From Myxococcales bacterium UBA1660 (GTDB taxonomy: Bacteria; Myxococcota_A; Polyangia; Polyangiales; Houyiibacteriaceae), in contig DCLA01000066.1 of assembly GCA_002320815.1 (NCBI GenBank), positions 1-34,213 on the forward strand: 34,213 nt of DNA, written 5' to 3'. The notes beneath the pieces are model-generated. The model was not told the DNA's origin. It saw only the letters and a program-made list of their open reading frames with translations, and made no database searches. Positions 22,456-31,746 of the stretch are shown here, in pieces; position 1 is the first letter of the stretch; each line of letters opens with the position of its first letter. A program made the translations under genes and the position numbers.

Positions 22456-22456
22456 C
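22358..22456. repeat. Imperfect 18/15-base tandem repeat
   Basis: Six consecutive units read on the plus strand: GCGGCGTCTTCGAGCAGC twice (22358-22393), GCGACGCCGAGCAGC (22394-22408), GCGGCGTCGAGCACC (22409-22423), GCGGCCTCTTCGAGCAGC (22424-22441) and a degenerate last one ending at 22456. The two identical copies suggest recent slippage. Confidence 0.85.
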
Positions 22457-23348
22457 CGAAGTGCTCCAGGGCGGCGCGGGCCACGATGTCGCCGCGCTCC
22501 TGGACGAAGTGGCCGGCGTCGGCGATCTCCAGCGGCGCGGGACAGCCGCGGATCTGCTGGCGCAGGAGCTTCATCGCCGGCGGGCCCAGCACCGGGTCCT
22601 GCATGCCCACCGCCATGAAGGTCGGGCCGCTCCACTCGTTGGCCCAGAAGTGCGCCGCCTTCTTGCCCACGTCGGCGCCGGGCATGTCCGGGGCGATGGG
22701 GACCAGCGCCGGGAAGGTGCGCACGCCGGCCTTGGAGCGGGGCCCGTCGAAGGGTGCCCCGTAAGCGGCGGCCTCGGCGTCGGTGATCCCGGGCACGCCG
22801 CGCTTCATCAAGCCCACCACGTCGAAGTCGGGCTGCGAGGCCACGAAGGCCTTCCAGGCGTGGAAGCCCTTGCCGGGATCGACCTCCCCGGTGGGTATGG
22901 CGGTGTTCATCACCACCAGGCGCTCGATGGCCTCGGGTCGGTCGGCGGGCAGGGAGAGCCCCAGAATGCCGCCCCAGTCCTGACAGACCAGCGTAAAGCG
23001 GTGGAGCCCCAGCTCGTCCAGGAAGCGGATGAGAGACCCGCGATGGAAGGCGTAGGTGTAGACCGCGTCGTCGACCGGCTTGTCCGAGCGCCCGAAGCCG
23101 TAGAAGTCGGGCGCCACCACCCGGTAGCCGGCCTCCACGAAGACCGGGATCATCTTCCGGTAGAGGTACGCCCACGACGGCTCCCCGTGGAGACAGAGCA
23201 CCACCTTCCCGTCCCGCGGCCCCTCGTCGAGGTAGTGCATCCGCAGCCCCTCGAACCCCGCGAGCTGGTCGAGGAAACGCGGCTGGAAGTCGTACCCGGG
23301 CAGGTCGGCGAACGCCTCCTCGGGCGTACGGAATGCTTCGATGGCCAT
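22452..23348 (-). CDS. Haloalkane dehalogenase, HLD-I (DhlA/DppA-like)
   Basis: A 298-residue alpha/beta hydrolase that cleaves carbon-halogen bonds hydrolytically. The HGEPSWAYLYRKMIPVF block (54-70), nucleophile D124 and halide-binding W125 in VCQDWGG, W165 in the cap (GFHAWKAF), acid D251 in VGMQDPVLGPP and base H280 in IADAGHFVQE all match the HLD-I subfamily. The sequence resembles the characterised DppA of the myxobacterium Plesiocystis and, more distantly, DhlA, in which the nucleophile is also residue 124. In DhlA the second halide-stabilising Trp lies in an MKRW motif; here that site reads MKRG, so W165 probably does this job as in DppA. Length is normal. A GTGA overlap leads to the mini-ORF. 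The natural substrate is unknown. Confidence 0.9.
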   Translation of the reverse strand: MAIEAFRTPEEAFADLPGYDFQPRFLDQLAGFEGLRMHYLDEGPRDGKVVLCLHGEPSWAYLYRKMIPVFVEAGYRVVAPDFYGFGRSDKPVDDAVYTYAFHRGSLIRFLDELGLHRFTLVCQDWGGILGLSLPADRPEAIERLVVMNTAIPTGEVDPGKGFHAWKAFVASQPDFDVVGLMKRGVPGITDAEAAAYGAPFDGPRSKAGVRTFPALVPIAPDMPGADVGKKAAHFWANEWSGPTFMAVGMQDPVLGPPAMKLLRQQIRGCPAPLEIADAGHFVQERGDIVARAALEHFG

Positions 23349-23444
23349 CGCCCCATCCTACTCGATCGCGAGTGCGGAGGTCGTCCTCCCGCGACGCGCC
23401 GGGACACCCGAGCGCTTCAGCCATGATTCATGTAGGATGCCTCA

Positions 23445-25058
23445 ATGCCGCAACCGCGCCTCCTCGTCAGCGCGCTTCTCGCGCTCTTTTCCTGCGCCGA
23501 CGCGGACACTTACAGCCCCCCATCGAGCGCTTCCGCAGCGAACACCGAGACCCTTCTCGAGTGGATGACCGACCTCGAACGCCCAAGTCGCGCCAACGAT
23601 CTCCGGTCGCGCTCGGCCCAGCGTTCCAGCTACGATCGACGCAACCGAACTCCCGACGACCCGGAGAACTGGTTCGCGAACTACGACCGCGGCAACTTCG
23701 AGAAGTCCATCTCTCGCGGCGGTCGCACCGAGTGGGTGATGCTCGACGAGCGCGGGCCGGGCGCGTTCGTTCGCTTCTGGACCGCGAACCCCCAAGGGAC
23801 CCTCCGGTTCTACATCGACGAGATGGACGAAGCCGCCATCCAGGTGGACCTGGAAGCGATCGCCGACGGCACCGCGCCCTTTCCGTTCCAGCCTCCTTTC
23901 GCCTACATGAGCGCGCTGGGTCTGAACATCTATCTCCCCTTGGCGTTCGCGTCCCGGATGCGCGTGACCACCGACGCCGGGGTCGAGAACGAGAGCACCG
24001 GCGACGCCGACCTCTTCTTCCACGTCGGCTGGCTCTCCCTCGACGGGGCGCGGGTGGAGTCGGCGAGCGCCGAGACTCTCGAGCGAGCGCGCCCGGTGCT
24101 CGAACGCGTCGCCGAGGAGCTCGTCCACCCGCCTCGCCCGATGGCCGACGACGAGTGGATGGAGCGCCTCGACGACGGGGAGCGCGTGGTCGTCGACGCA
24201 CCGATGGGAGGAGCTCGCATCGTCGAATTGACGCTGCGACCCGACCGCCTCGACGACGCGAGCCTCCGATCGACCGTGCTGGTGATGAGCTTCGATGGAC
24301 GGGAGACCGTACGGACTCCGCTGGGTGACTTCTTCGGCACCGCGCCCGGCTACAACGAGTACGAGAACCTCGCTTTCACGGTGGCCGACGGAGCGATGAC
24401 CTGTCGCTTCCCCATGCCCTTCGCCGAGCGGGCGTCGATTTGGCTCGAGGGTACCAACGGTGCGGAGCTGGAGATCGGTGTTCGAAGAGGTGGGGTCGAC
24501 CCGGATCCGCACGTGTTCCACGCGGGATGGCGAAGCACGGGCATCATCGACAGCGGCCGCCAGGACGTGCGCTTGGCCGCGATCGAAGGCGAGGGAACCT
24601 ATCTGGGAAACAGCTTCACCATCACCAACCCCGTGGACATCTGGTGGGGTGAAGGCGATGAAAAGGTGTGGGTCGACGACGACGAGTTTCCGAGTTTCTT
24701 CGGGACCGGCACGGAGGACTACTACGGCTACGCGTGGGCGCAGGACGAGACCTTCGCGCGGCCCTACCACGCCCAGACTCGGGTCGATGCCATCCGAGGA
24801 CCCGAGGGGGGCGGCGTCGAGGCCTTCATCGGGCATTCGAGCATGAACCGACTCCACGTGCTGGACGCCATCCCCTTCGAAGAGCGTTTCGTCTTCGACA
24901 TGGAGATGTGGCACTGGTGGTTCGAGGTGGAGGTCGTCGTGGCCTCGACGAGTTGGTGGTACGCGCCGGTGAACGGCGACCACGACTTCCCCTACGTTCG
25001 CGCGGGCGAGACGATCGTCTCCCACGAGGAGCTCGGCCGGGGGCCGCTGTTCGACTGA
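23445..25058 (+). CDS. DUF2961 / GH172-family lipoprotein
   Basis: A 537-residue protein. The N-terminus is a lipoprotein signal (LLVSALLALFSC, cysteine 17). The mature part has the DUF2961 double jelly-roll pattern, with GAFVRFWTANPQGTLRFYID near residue 105 and the family hallmark FFGTGTEDYYGYAW near 417-430, whose glutamate is a catalytic candidate. The family is now GH172, with difructose-anhydride-forming and D-arabinofuranan or fructofuranoside-degrading members. An exo-acting glycosidase at the cell surface is therefore likely; the sugar cannot be told. Codon use is less GC-extreme than neighbours (many CGA, TCG, GAA, TTC/TTT mixtures), hinting at transfer. AGGA seven bases before ATG serves as ribosome-binding site. 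It converges with trmO with three bases between stops. Confidence 0.85.
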   Translation: MPQPRLLVSALLALFSCADADTYSPPSSASAANTETLLEWMTDLERPSRANDLRSRSAQRSSYDRRNRTPDDPENWFANYDRGNFEKSISRGGRTEWVMLDERGPGAFVRFWTANPQGTLRFYIDEMDEAAIQVDLEAIADGTAPFPFQPPFAYMSALGLNIYLPLAFASRMRVTTDAGVENESTGDADLFFHVGWLSLDGARVESASAETLERARPVLERVAEELVHPPRPMADDEWMERLDDGERVVVDAPMGGARIVELTLRPDRLDDASLRSTVLVMSFDGRETVRTPLGDFFGTAPGYNEYENLAFTVADGAMTCRFPMPFAERASIWLEGTNGAELEIGVRRGGVDPDPHVFHAGWRSTGIIDSGRQDVRLAAIEGEGTYLGNSFTITNPVDIWWGEGDEKVWVDDDEFPSFFGTGTEDYYGYAWAQDETFARPYHAQTRVDAIRGPEGGGVEAFIGHSSMNRLHVLDAIPFEERFVFDMEMWHWWFEVEVVVASTSWWYAPVNGDHDFPYVRAGETIVSHEELGRGPLFD

Positions 25059-25061
25059 GGG

Positions 25062-25817
25062 CTACTCGATCGCGAGGATCGCGTCGTGCCAGGCGGGGCG
25101 CTTCTTCTTCGGGTAGCCGCTCTCCAGCCGGAGCACCCGCACCTGCTCGCCGTCGACGCGGAAGCGGGCGCGGAACTCCTTCACCTTGAGCACCGACTCG
25201 CCGCCGCCCACCTCGCGGATGCGCCGGTAGGCGTGGGGGTGCGGCCCCAGGGCCAGGTGGTCGGCGATGCGTCGACGGAGGTCGAAGCCTCGCTCCACCA
25301 GGCGCGCGAGCTGCGCCTCGGCCACCGCGTCGAAGGTGACCTCCCAGCGGGGCCCCGGATCCTCGGGGCGCTCGAGCCAGCCCTGGTTGGCGTCGGGGAT
25401 GGCGTCGCACCAGGGCACGTAGGGCTTGAGGTCCAGGATCGGCGTCCCGTCCAGCAGGTCCACGTCGGCCACCGTAAGCCGCAGGCCGTCCACCGCCACC
25501 AGCTTCACCACGCTCATACCGACGGGGTTCGGTCGGCGCGGCGCGCGGGTGCCGAAGAGGCCGCGCTTGCGCGCGCTGCGGGGCGGGCGGACCTTGGGGC
25601 GCCACCCCTCGGCGCGATCGAAGAGGAAGAGGACCCAGAGATGGTCCCAGGCCTCGATGCCCTCCAGGGCGTCCTCGAAGCCATGACCCGCGAAGAGCTC
25701 CAGGGTGGCCTGGACCCCCTCGGCGGCGCGGGGCTGGCGGGGCGCGTCGGCCTTGTCGGCGAAGGGGGTCCGGGCGACCCCGATGGGCCGGAAGACCACC
25801 TCGGCGAGCTCGTTCAT
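25062..25817 (-). CDS. trmO: TrmO-like tRNA methyltransferase (TsaA domain)
   Basis: A 251-residue protein with the YaeB/TsaA beta-barrel domain: FRPIGVARTPFADKADAPRQ near residue 8, LEGIEAWDHLWVLFLFD near 50, RGLFGTRAPRRPNPVGMS near 90 (the SAM-binding signature), and LLDGTPILDLKPYVPWCD near 130. E. coli TrmO adds the N6-methyl group to t6A37 of tRNA(Thr). The C-terminal part (about 160-251) contains EAQLARLVERGFDL and a basic end KKKRPAWHDAILAIE, the region TrmO uses beyond the TsaA core. The start at 25817 has GGAGGG four bases upstream. It diverges from the A2M gene across 142 bases. Confidence 0.88.
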   Translation of the reverse strand: MNELAEVVFRPIGVARTPFADKADAPRQPRAAEGVQATLELFAGHGFEDALEGIEAWDHLWVLFLFDRAEGWRPKVRPPRSARKRGLFGTRAPRRPNPVGMSVVKLVAVDGLRLTVADVDLLDGTPILDLKPYVPWCDAIPDANQGWLERPEDPGPRWEVTFDAVAEAQLARLVERGFDLRRRIADHLALGPHPHAYRRIREVGGGESVLKVKEFRARFRVDGEQVRVLRLESGYPKKKRPAWHDAILAIE

Positions 25818-25959
25818 CGGTCCCTCCATACCCCCTCGCCCCGTGTCGCGCGAGACGCGCCGCCGTGCGGCCGAGGCCACGGCGCGCCCGGTCGAGCCCC
25901 CGGAAAGCCCGATCTTCCGCGCTCCGCGGGGTCGGCCCGGTGCGTGCTGAGACCGGGGC

Positions 25960-28900
25960 ATGGCCTTCCGTCTCCGCTCGCTGATCGCGCGTCTGCGCCG
26001 CCGCCCCACCCCCGGGTCCATCGGGCCCGGTCCCTACCGCAGCGGGCCGCCCCGGCCCGAGGAGCCCAAGGGCTCCCGGCGGGTCCTGGCCTTCGCCCTG
26101 GCGGTGATGGTCCTGCCCCTGGTGCTGATGGTGGTCGCCAGCGGCGGCGACGACGAGGAGCTCCCGGCGGCGACCCTGGTGGATCTCCCGGCGGTCTTCC
26201 TCGACAGCCCCGCGGTCTTCCCGCCCGTGGACGCCGAGCTGACGCCGGCCACGCCCCTGGCGCCCCTGCTGGCCGCCGATGGGCCCGAGCTCCTGGCGCT
26301 CACCCAGCCGCGCGCGGGTGCCACCCGCCTGAACCGCGCCGAGCCCCTGCACCTGACCTTCAACCGGCCCATGGTCGACGGCGCGCAGGTGGGCCCGGAG
26401 ATCACCGCGCCCCCGCTGACCCTGCGGGACCGCGGCGGCCGCCGCATCGGGGGCACCGCGCGCTGGACCACCCGGAGCCGGCTGGTCTTCCACGCCGAGC
26501 CCGGAGCCTGGACCGGCGTGCGCGAGGCCACCCTGGTGGTCGACCCGGAGCTCCGGGCCGTCGACGGCGACGCCCTCGGCGAGCAGCCGGAGCGGGTGGT
26601 GGTCTTCGACGGCACCCCGCACCTGATGGCCAGCGGCGGCCAGCGCGTGGCCGCGGGCTCCGCCCTGCCGCTCTACTTCGACAACCCGGTGAGCCCCACC
26701 GAGGTCGGCGCCGAGCTGATGGCCTACGAGATCGGCGGCGGCGCCCGGCGCATGCCGGTGACCGTGGTGCGCCGCGGCTGGGACGCCAACCGCTTCCGGC
26801 TGGACCTGGTGCCCGCGCGCACCCTCGAGCCCGGCGCGCAGATCGGCGTGGCCATCGCGCCGCGCTGGACCCGCTGGGCCGGCGCCACACCGGCGGTCGC
26901 CCGCTACACCATCCAGCCCCGGCCGCAGATCGAGGGCGTGGGATGCGCCGCGGACGCCGGCCGCAGCGGGCGCTGCGACCACCCGGCGGTGCCCGGCCGC
27001 GTGGTGGACATCGGGCCCCAGCTCGGCCTCCTGGCCAGCGAGCCCCTGGCCGAGAGCGCCCTGCGCAGCGTGTCGGTGCGGCCGGCGCTGCCGGCGATGC
27101 GCGTGGGCTTCGGCGAGGATCCCCGGGTCCTCACCGTCCAGGGCGAGTGGGCCGCCGACCAGGTCTACGAGGTGCGCGTGGGGGCCCTGACCACCGCGGC
27201 CGGCGAACGCCTGGACGCCGTCGCGCCCCTCGCCGTGCGCAGCCGCGGCCACGCGCCGGCGGTGCGCATGGCCGGCGGCCGGGCCACCTTCGAGATGGAC
27301 GATCCCGGCGTGCTCCGCTTCGAGGCCATCGCCGTGGGCAAGGGCGCGCTCCTGCGCCGCGACGTGCGCTGCTGCGACCCCGAGAGCGACGCGCTGGCCC
27401 TGGCCGCCGCCCTGGACCCAGCGGACTTCCTGGCCTTCGCGCCCGAGCGCCACCAGCCGCTGGTCACCCTGGCCCCCGACGCCCGCGCCAACCGCTGGGG
27501 CCACGGCGAGCTCGCCTGGGCCAAGAGCCGCGGCGAGGGACCGACCATGGCCGTGCTGGGGATCCGCGCCGGCGCGTCGCCCGCGCGGCCCCAGACCCTC
27601 TTCGCCCAGCGCACCGACCTGGGCACCACCGCGCGGGTCCTCCCCGGAGGCGTGCTGGCCTTCGTGAGCCGCCTGAGCGACGCCCAGCCCGTCGCTGGCG
27701 CCCGGGTGGTGCTCGCCGACGAAGACGGCGCGCCGCTGAGCGAGGTGCGCACCGACGCCGAGGGCGCCGCCTGGCTGCCCACCCCCTCCGACCGCACCGA
27801 GCTGCGCACCGCGCTCCTGGTGGCCCACGACGGCGACCGCTCGGTGACCGTGGTGGACCGCGGCGTGGCCGAGCGACCCGGGGACCACGACCTGGGCCAG
27901 GGCGCGCCCGCCGACGAGAGCCTGCCCCTGGCCAGCGTGTTCACCGACCGCGGCGCCTACCGCCCGGGCAGCGAGCTCCACGCGCGGGTGCAGCTCCGCC
28001 AGCGCGACCGCCGGCCCCTGGCGGATCAGGAGCTCGAGGTGCGGCTGAGCACCCCGGGTGCCCCGCTGCCCCTCCGCGCGGCCACGGTGCGCACCAACCG
28101 TTGGGGCAGCGCCACCGTGACCTTCACCGTGCCCGCCGGGGTCGACCTGGGGACCAAGCGGGTGGCGGTGGTGCGACCGCGCCAGGGCGAGCCCACCCGC
28201 GCCGACGGCACCCCCGACGAGCGCTTCGTGCCCGAGGCCGAGCTGGCCAGCGCCACCGTGCGCGTCGCCGAGTTCCGCGAGCCCTCGTTCCGAGTGGACC
28301 TCGCGACCCCCGCCGGGCTCCTCGCCGGCGAGGACCTCGCCGCCACCGTGGACGCCCAGTACCTCTTCGGCGCGCCGGTCGCCGGCGGCGCCGTGCGCTG
28401 GAGCGTGCAGCGGCAGGGCCCGGCGTCGCACCTCGCTCGCTGGCGCGAGCTCACCTTCGCCCCCGAGGACCAGCACCTCGGCGCCACCACCCTGAGCGCC
28501 GGTGAGCTGCGCCTGGACGACGCCGGCCGGGCGCCCCTCCGCGCCGACCTCCGCGAGCTGGGCGCCACCCAGCGCGCCGTGGTGATCGTCGAGGCCGAGG
28601 TCCGCGACCGCAGCGGTCAGTCCACGGCCACCTCCCGGCGCGTGGTGGTCCGCCCCGCCGCCTACGAGGTCGGCCTCCGCCGCGGCCCCTCGTGGGTCGA
28701 GCTCTGCACCGAGGAGCCCTGCGCCGGCCTCGCCGCCGAGGTGGTGGTCGTCGACGGTGACGACGCCCCGGTGGCCGACCAGCCCGTGCGGGTGCGCTTC
28801 CACCGCGAGGGTTGGCAGGACTGGTGGCAGCGCTCCGGCGGGACCGTGCAGGCGCGCCGACAGCACCGCCGCGAGCTGGTGCACACCTGCGAGGTGACCA

Positions 28901-31746
28901 GCCTGGGCGCGGAGCTGGCCCGCTGCGCCTACGTGCCCCAGCGCCCCGGCCGCTACGTCATCGAAGCCAGCGTCACCGACGAGGCCGGCCGGACCGCCGT
29001 GGCCTCGCGCTCCCTCTACGTCGCCGGGCCCGACCAGGCCCCCGACCGCGATCCCCCCGGCGCGCACATCACCCTCACCCCGCAGCGCCCCCGCTACCGC
29101 GTGGGCGAGACCGCCGAGCTCGCGCTGGAGTCGCCCTGGCCCGCGGCCGAGCTCCTGGTCACCGTCGAGCGCGGCGGGCGGCTGGAGCACCACCGGCGCG
29201 AGACCGTCGCCGCCGGCGGCCACGTGGTGCGTATCCCGGTGACCGCCGCGATGGTCCCCGGCGCCCACGTCTCCGTGGCCCTGGTGCGCCCGCGCACCGG
29301 CCCGCCCCGGGAGCGCGTCGACGTGCTGGGCCCCGACCTGCGCTTCGGCATGGCGGCCTTCGAGGTGCGCCCGGCCGAGAGCCGGATCCGACTGCGGCTC
29401 GACGCGCCGGAGTCGGCGCGCCCGGGCGACGAGGTCACCGTGCGCGTCCACGCCGACCGCGCCACCGAGGTCGCCCTCTGGGCCGTCGACGAGGGGATCC
29501 TCCGGCTCACCGACTGGCGCACGCCCGACGTGACCCAGGGCTTCTACCCCATGCCCGGCGCGAGCTTCGCGTGGGAGGACCTGCGGCGCATCCTGGCCAG
29601 CCGGGTGGCCCCGCCCGAGCACCGCGCCGGCGGCGACGGCGGCGAGAGCCCGCTGCGCGCGCTGCGGCCCCGGGACCCGGTGCGCGTGGCCACCCCGCTC
29701 TGGGCACCGCAGCTGGTGACCGGCCCCGACGGCTGGGCCGAGGCGACCTTCACGCTCCCCGAGCGCGACACCGAGTACCGCCTCGTCGCGGTGGCGCTCG
29801 ACGCCGAGGGCGCCAGCGGCACCGCCACCGGCTCCCTCACCGCCAAGCGCGCGGTGGTGGCCCGGGAGGCCCTGCCCCGCTTCGCCACCGAGGGCGACGC
29901 GCTGACCGCGACCTTCTTCGTGACCAACACCGGCGACGAGGGCGCCTCGGTCCGCCTCGCCTGGGAGGTCCCCGGCGCCGAGGGCCCCGCCGAGGAGCGC
30001 CTCTGGCTGCGCGCCGGCGAGGAGCGGGCCCTGCGCCGCGAGCTGCGGGTGCCCGAGGGCGTGGAGCACCCCCCGGTACACCTCACCGTGCACACCCGCG
30101 CGGGCCGCCAGACGGTGGGTCGCGAGCTGCCCGTCGCCGCCGCGGCCCGCTGGAACCGCCGGCACGCCTTCGGGGTCGCCGCGGCGGACTCCGCCGAGTC
30201 GCTCGGGCTCCGCTTCCCCGAAGGAGCCCGCGGGCGCGCCCGGCTGGTCGTGGGCGCGCACCCCTTCCTCGCCGCCCGGGTCCTGGACCGCGACCTCGAG
30301 GGCTGGGTCGACCTCGAGCATCGCGCCGCGCGCCTGATCACCCGGGTGAGCCAGCTCGAGCTCCAGGAGGGTCTGGACCTGGCCCTCGACGCCGCCGCGC
30401 TCCGGGCCCGCGCCGAGGAGGACCTCGCCGCGCTCCTGGGCCACCAGGCCCCCACCGGCGCCTTCGGTCGCTATGGCGCCGACGGCTGGGCGTCGCCCCT
30501 GGAGGGCACCCTGGCCACCCACGCGCTGATCGTGGCGCGCGACGCCGGCCTCGCCCTGCCCCCGGGCGCCCTGGAGCGCGCGCTGGCCTGGCTGGAGGAC
30601 GTCGCCCGGCGCGCGGCCTTCGGCGCCGCGGCCACCGTGTCCGGCAGCGACGCCGAAGCCTATGGGCTGCGCGTCCTGCACGAGGGCGGCGTGGACCTCG
30701 CCGAGCTGGTGGAGGGCCTCTACGAGCGCCGGGACTCGCTGGGCTACGCCGGCCGCGCGCACCTCGCCCTGGCCATGGAGGACGACGACGACCGCCGCGA
30801 GACCCTGGTGCTCGAGGCCGGCGACATCGCCCGGGCCACCGAGCGGGATCCCACCTGGCCCTACGCGGTGGCACAGCCGCCCACGCGCTCCTGGGACACC
30901 GGCGCGCTGGTGGAGGCCGCCAGCCGCACCCAGGTCGGCCATCGGCACACCGGCGCCCTGGCCGGCGCGCTCCTCGGGCACCCCGGCGGCGGCCCCCTGG
31001 ATCGCGTGGCCGAGGCGCGGGGCCTGGTGGCCTACGCCGCGCTCTTCCGGCGCACCGGCGCGAGGGGCGCGCCCCGCCTCGACGGCGAGGCCCTGGTCGC
31101 CACGGACGCCGGCCCCAGCGTGGCCCGCTACGACCTCGACGTGGCCGACCTCGCCGGGCACGACGCGCTGACCTTCACCGGCGCCGAGGGGCCCACCTTC
31201 TGGATCCTCGAGGCCGAGTGGACCACGCCCCTGGGCGCCGAGGAGCACGTGGCCCGCGGCCGCGGGGTGAGCCTCCACCGGCGCATCGAGCGCGCCGACG
31301 GCCGGCTCCTGGAGCCCGGCGACACCGTGGCCCGGGGCGAGCTCCTCCGGGTGCGCCTCTTCGTGCACACCGAGACCAGCGCCCCCACCGACGTGCGGCT
31401 GGTGGACCCCTTCGCCGCTGGCGCCGAACCGGTCCAGAGCCAGTTCGCCACCGGCCCGGACCAGGCCCTGCGCACCCTCCTGGGCATGGGCCCCGACGAC
31501 GAGGTGATGGACCCCCGCGGTCGCCACGCGGAGCGCACCGCCCCGGCGATCACCCACCGCGCCCTCGAGCCCGGCGCGGCCTTCTTCTACTTCGAGGGGC
31601 TCCCCCTGGGCCTGCAGGAGGTGACCTACGCCGTCCGCGCCACCACCGCGGGCACCTTCACGCTGGCGCCGGCCCACCTGGACTCGGCCCGCGACGACCG
31701 TTTCGTGGCGCGCTCCGCCAGCTTCGAGCTACGGGTGGTCGACTGA
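25960..31746 (+). CDS. Bacterial alpha-2-macroglobulin-like protein, thioester site lost
   Basis: A 1928-residue periplasmic protein. A cytoplasmic basic start (RLRSLIARLRRRP) and a hydrophobic anchor at about 41-60 (FALAVMVLPLVLMVVA) tether it to the inner membrane instead of a lipobox. Repeated macroglobulin-type beta domains follow, including PLASVFTDRGAYRPGSELHARV near 655 and the A2M-domain sequence ALWAVDEGILRLTDWRTPDV near 1170. The helical thioester-type domain lies at ~1445-1700. Where thioester members have Y-x-x-G-C-L-E-Q, this one reads GWVDLEHRAARLI (about 1448), so the Cys and Gln are replaced by Asp and His and no covalent trapping is possible. Bacterial A2Ms are thought to trap foreign proteases that enter the periplasm. 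The stop overlaps pbpC (TGATG), the classic pairing. Confidence 0.93.
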   Translation: MAFRLRSLIARLRRRPTPGSIGPGPYRSGPPRPEEPKGSRRVLAFALAVMVLPLVLMVVASGGDDEELPAATLVDLPAVFLDSPAVFPPVDAELTPATPLAPLLAADGPELLALTQPRAGATRLNRAEPLHLTFNRPMVDGAQVGPEITAPPLTLRDRGGRRIGGTARWTTRSRLVFHAEPGAWTGVREATLVVDPELRAVDGDALGEQPERVVVFDGTPHLMASGGQRVAAGSALPLYFDNPVSPTEVGAELMAYEIGGGARRMPVTVVRRGWDANRFRLDLVPARTLEPGAQIGVAIAPRWTRWAGATPAVARYTIQPRPQIEGVGCAADAGRSGRCDHPAVPGRVVDIGPQLGLLASEPLAESALRSVSVRPALPAMRVGFGEDPRVLTVQGEWAADQVYEVRVGALTTAAGERLDAVAPLAVRSRGHAPAVRMAGGRATFEMDDPGVLRFEAIAVGKGALLRRDVRCCDPESDALALAAALDPADFLAFAPERHQPLVTLAPDARANRWGHGELAWAKSRGEGPTMAVLGIRAGASPARPQTLFAQRTDLGTTARVLPGGVLAFVSRLSDAQPVAGARVVLADEDGAPLSEVRTDAEGAAWLPTPSDRTELRTALLVAHDGDRSVTVVDRGVAERPGDHDLGQGAPADESLPLASVFTDRGAYRPGSELHARVQLRQRDRRPLADQELEVRLSTPGAPLPLRAATVRTNRWGSATVTFTVPAGVDLGTKRVAVVRPRQGEPTRADGTPDERFVPEAELASATVRVAEFREPSFRVDLATPAGLLAGEDLAATVDAQYLFGAPVAGGAVRWSVQRQGPASHLARWRELTFAPEDQHLGATTLSAGELRLDDAGRAPLRADLRELGATQRAVVIVEAEVRDRSGQSTATSRRVVVRPAAYEVGLRRGPSWVELCTEEPCAGLAAEVVVVDGDDAPVADQPVRVRFHREGWQDWWQRSGGTVQARRQHRRELVHTCEVTSLGAELARCAYVPQRPGRYVIEASVTDEAGRTAVASRSLYVAGPDQAPDRDPPGAHITLTPQRPRYRVGETAELALESPWPAAELLVTVERGGRLEHHRRETVAAGGHVVRIPVTAAMVPGAHVSVALVRPRTGPPRERVDVLGPDLRFGMAAFEVRPAESRIRLRLDAPESARPGDEVTVRVHADRATEVALWAVDEGILRLTDWRTPDVTQGFYPMPGASFAWEDLRRILASRVAPPEHRAGGDGGESPLRALRPRDPVRVATPLWAPQLVTGPDGWAEATFTLPERDTEYRLVAVALDAEGASGTATGSLTAKRAVVAREALPRFATEGDALTATFFVTNTGDEGASVRLAWEVPGAEGPAEERLWLRAGEERALRRELRVPEGVEHPPVHLTVHTRAGRQTVGRELPVAAAARWNRRHAFGVAAADSAESLGLRFPEGARGRARLVVGAHPFLAARVLDRDLEGWVDLEHRAARLITRVSQLELQEGLDLALDAAALRARAEEDLAALLGHQAPTGAFGRYGADGWASPLEGTLATHALIVARDAGLALPPGALERALAWLEDVARRAAFGAAATVSGSDAEAYGLRVLHEGGVDLAELVEGLYERRDSLGYAGRAHLALAMEDDDDRRETLVLEAGDIARATERDPTWPYAVAQPPTRSWDTGALVEAASRTQVGHRHTGALAGALLGHPGGGPLDRVAEARGLVAYAALFRRTGARGAPRLDGEALVATDAGPSVARYDLDVADLAGHDALTFTGAEGPTFWILEAEWTTPLGAEEHVARGRGVSLHRRIERADGRLLEPGDTVARGELLRVRLFVHTETSAPTDVRLVDPFAAGAEPVQSQFATGPDQALRTLLGMGPDDEVMDPRGRHAERTAPAITHRALEPGAAFFYFEGLPLGLQEVTYAVRATTAGTFTLAPAHLDSARDDRFVARSASFELRVVD

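Noticed and set aside
23349..23444. Leaderless transcript for the GH172 gene, with TAGGAT as a -10 element seven bases before ATG
   Set aside because: The same bases contain AGGA at good Shine-Dalgarno spacing, and no -35 is found, so an ordinary leader is simpler.
24826..31677. A very long open frame on the minus strand, antisense to the alpha-2-macroglobulin gene
   Set aside because: It is rich in Gly, Ala, His, Val and Gln with no domain, and arises from the GC-ending codons of the real gene on the plus strand. The plus-strand frame has recognisable A2M domains and a coupled pbpC.
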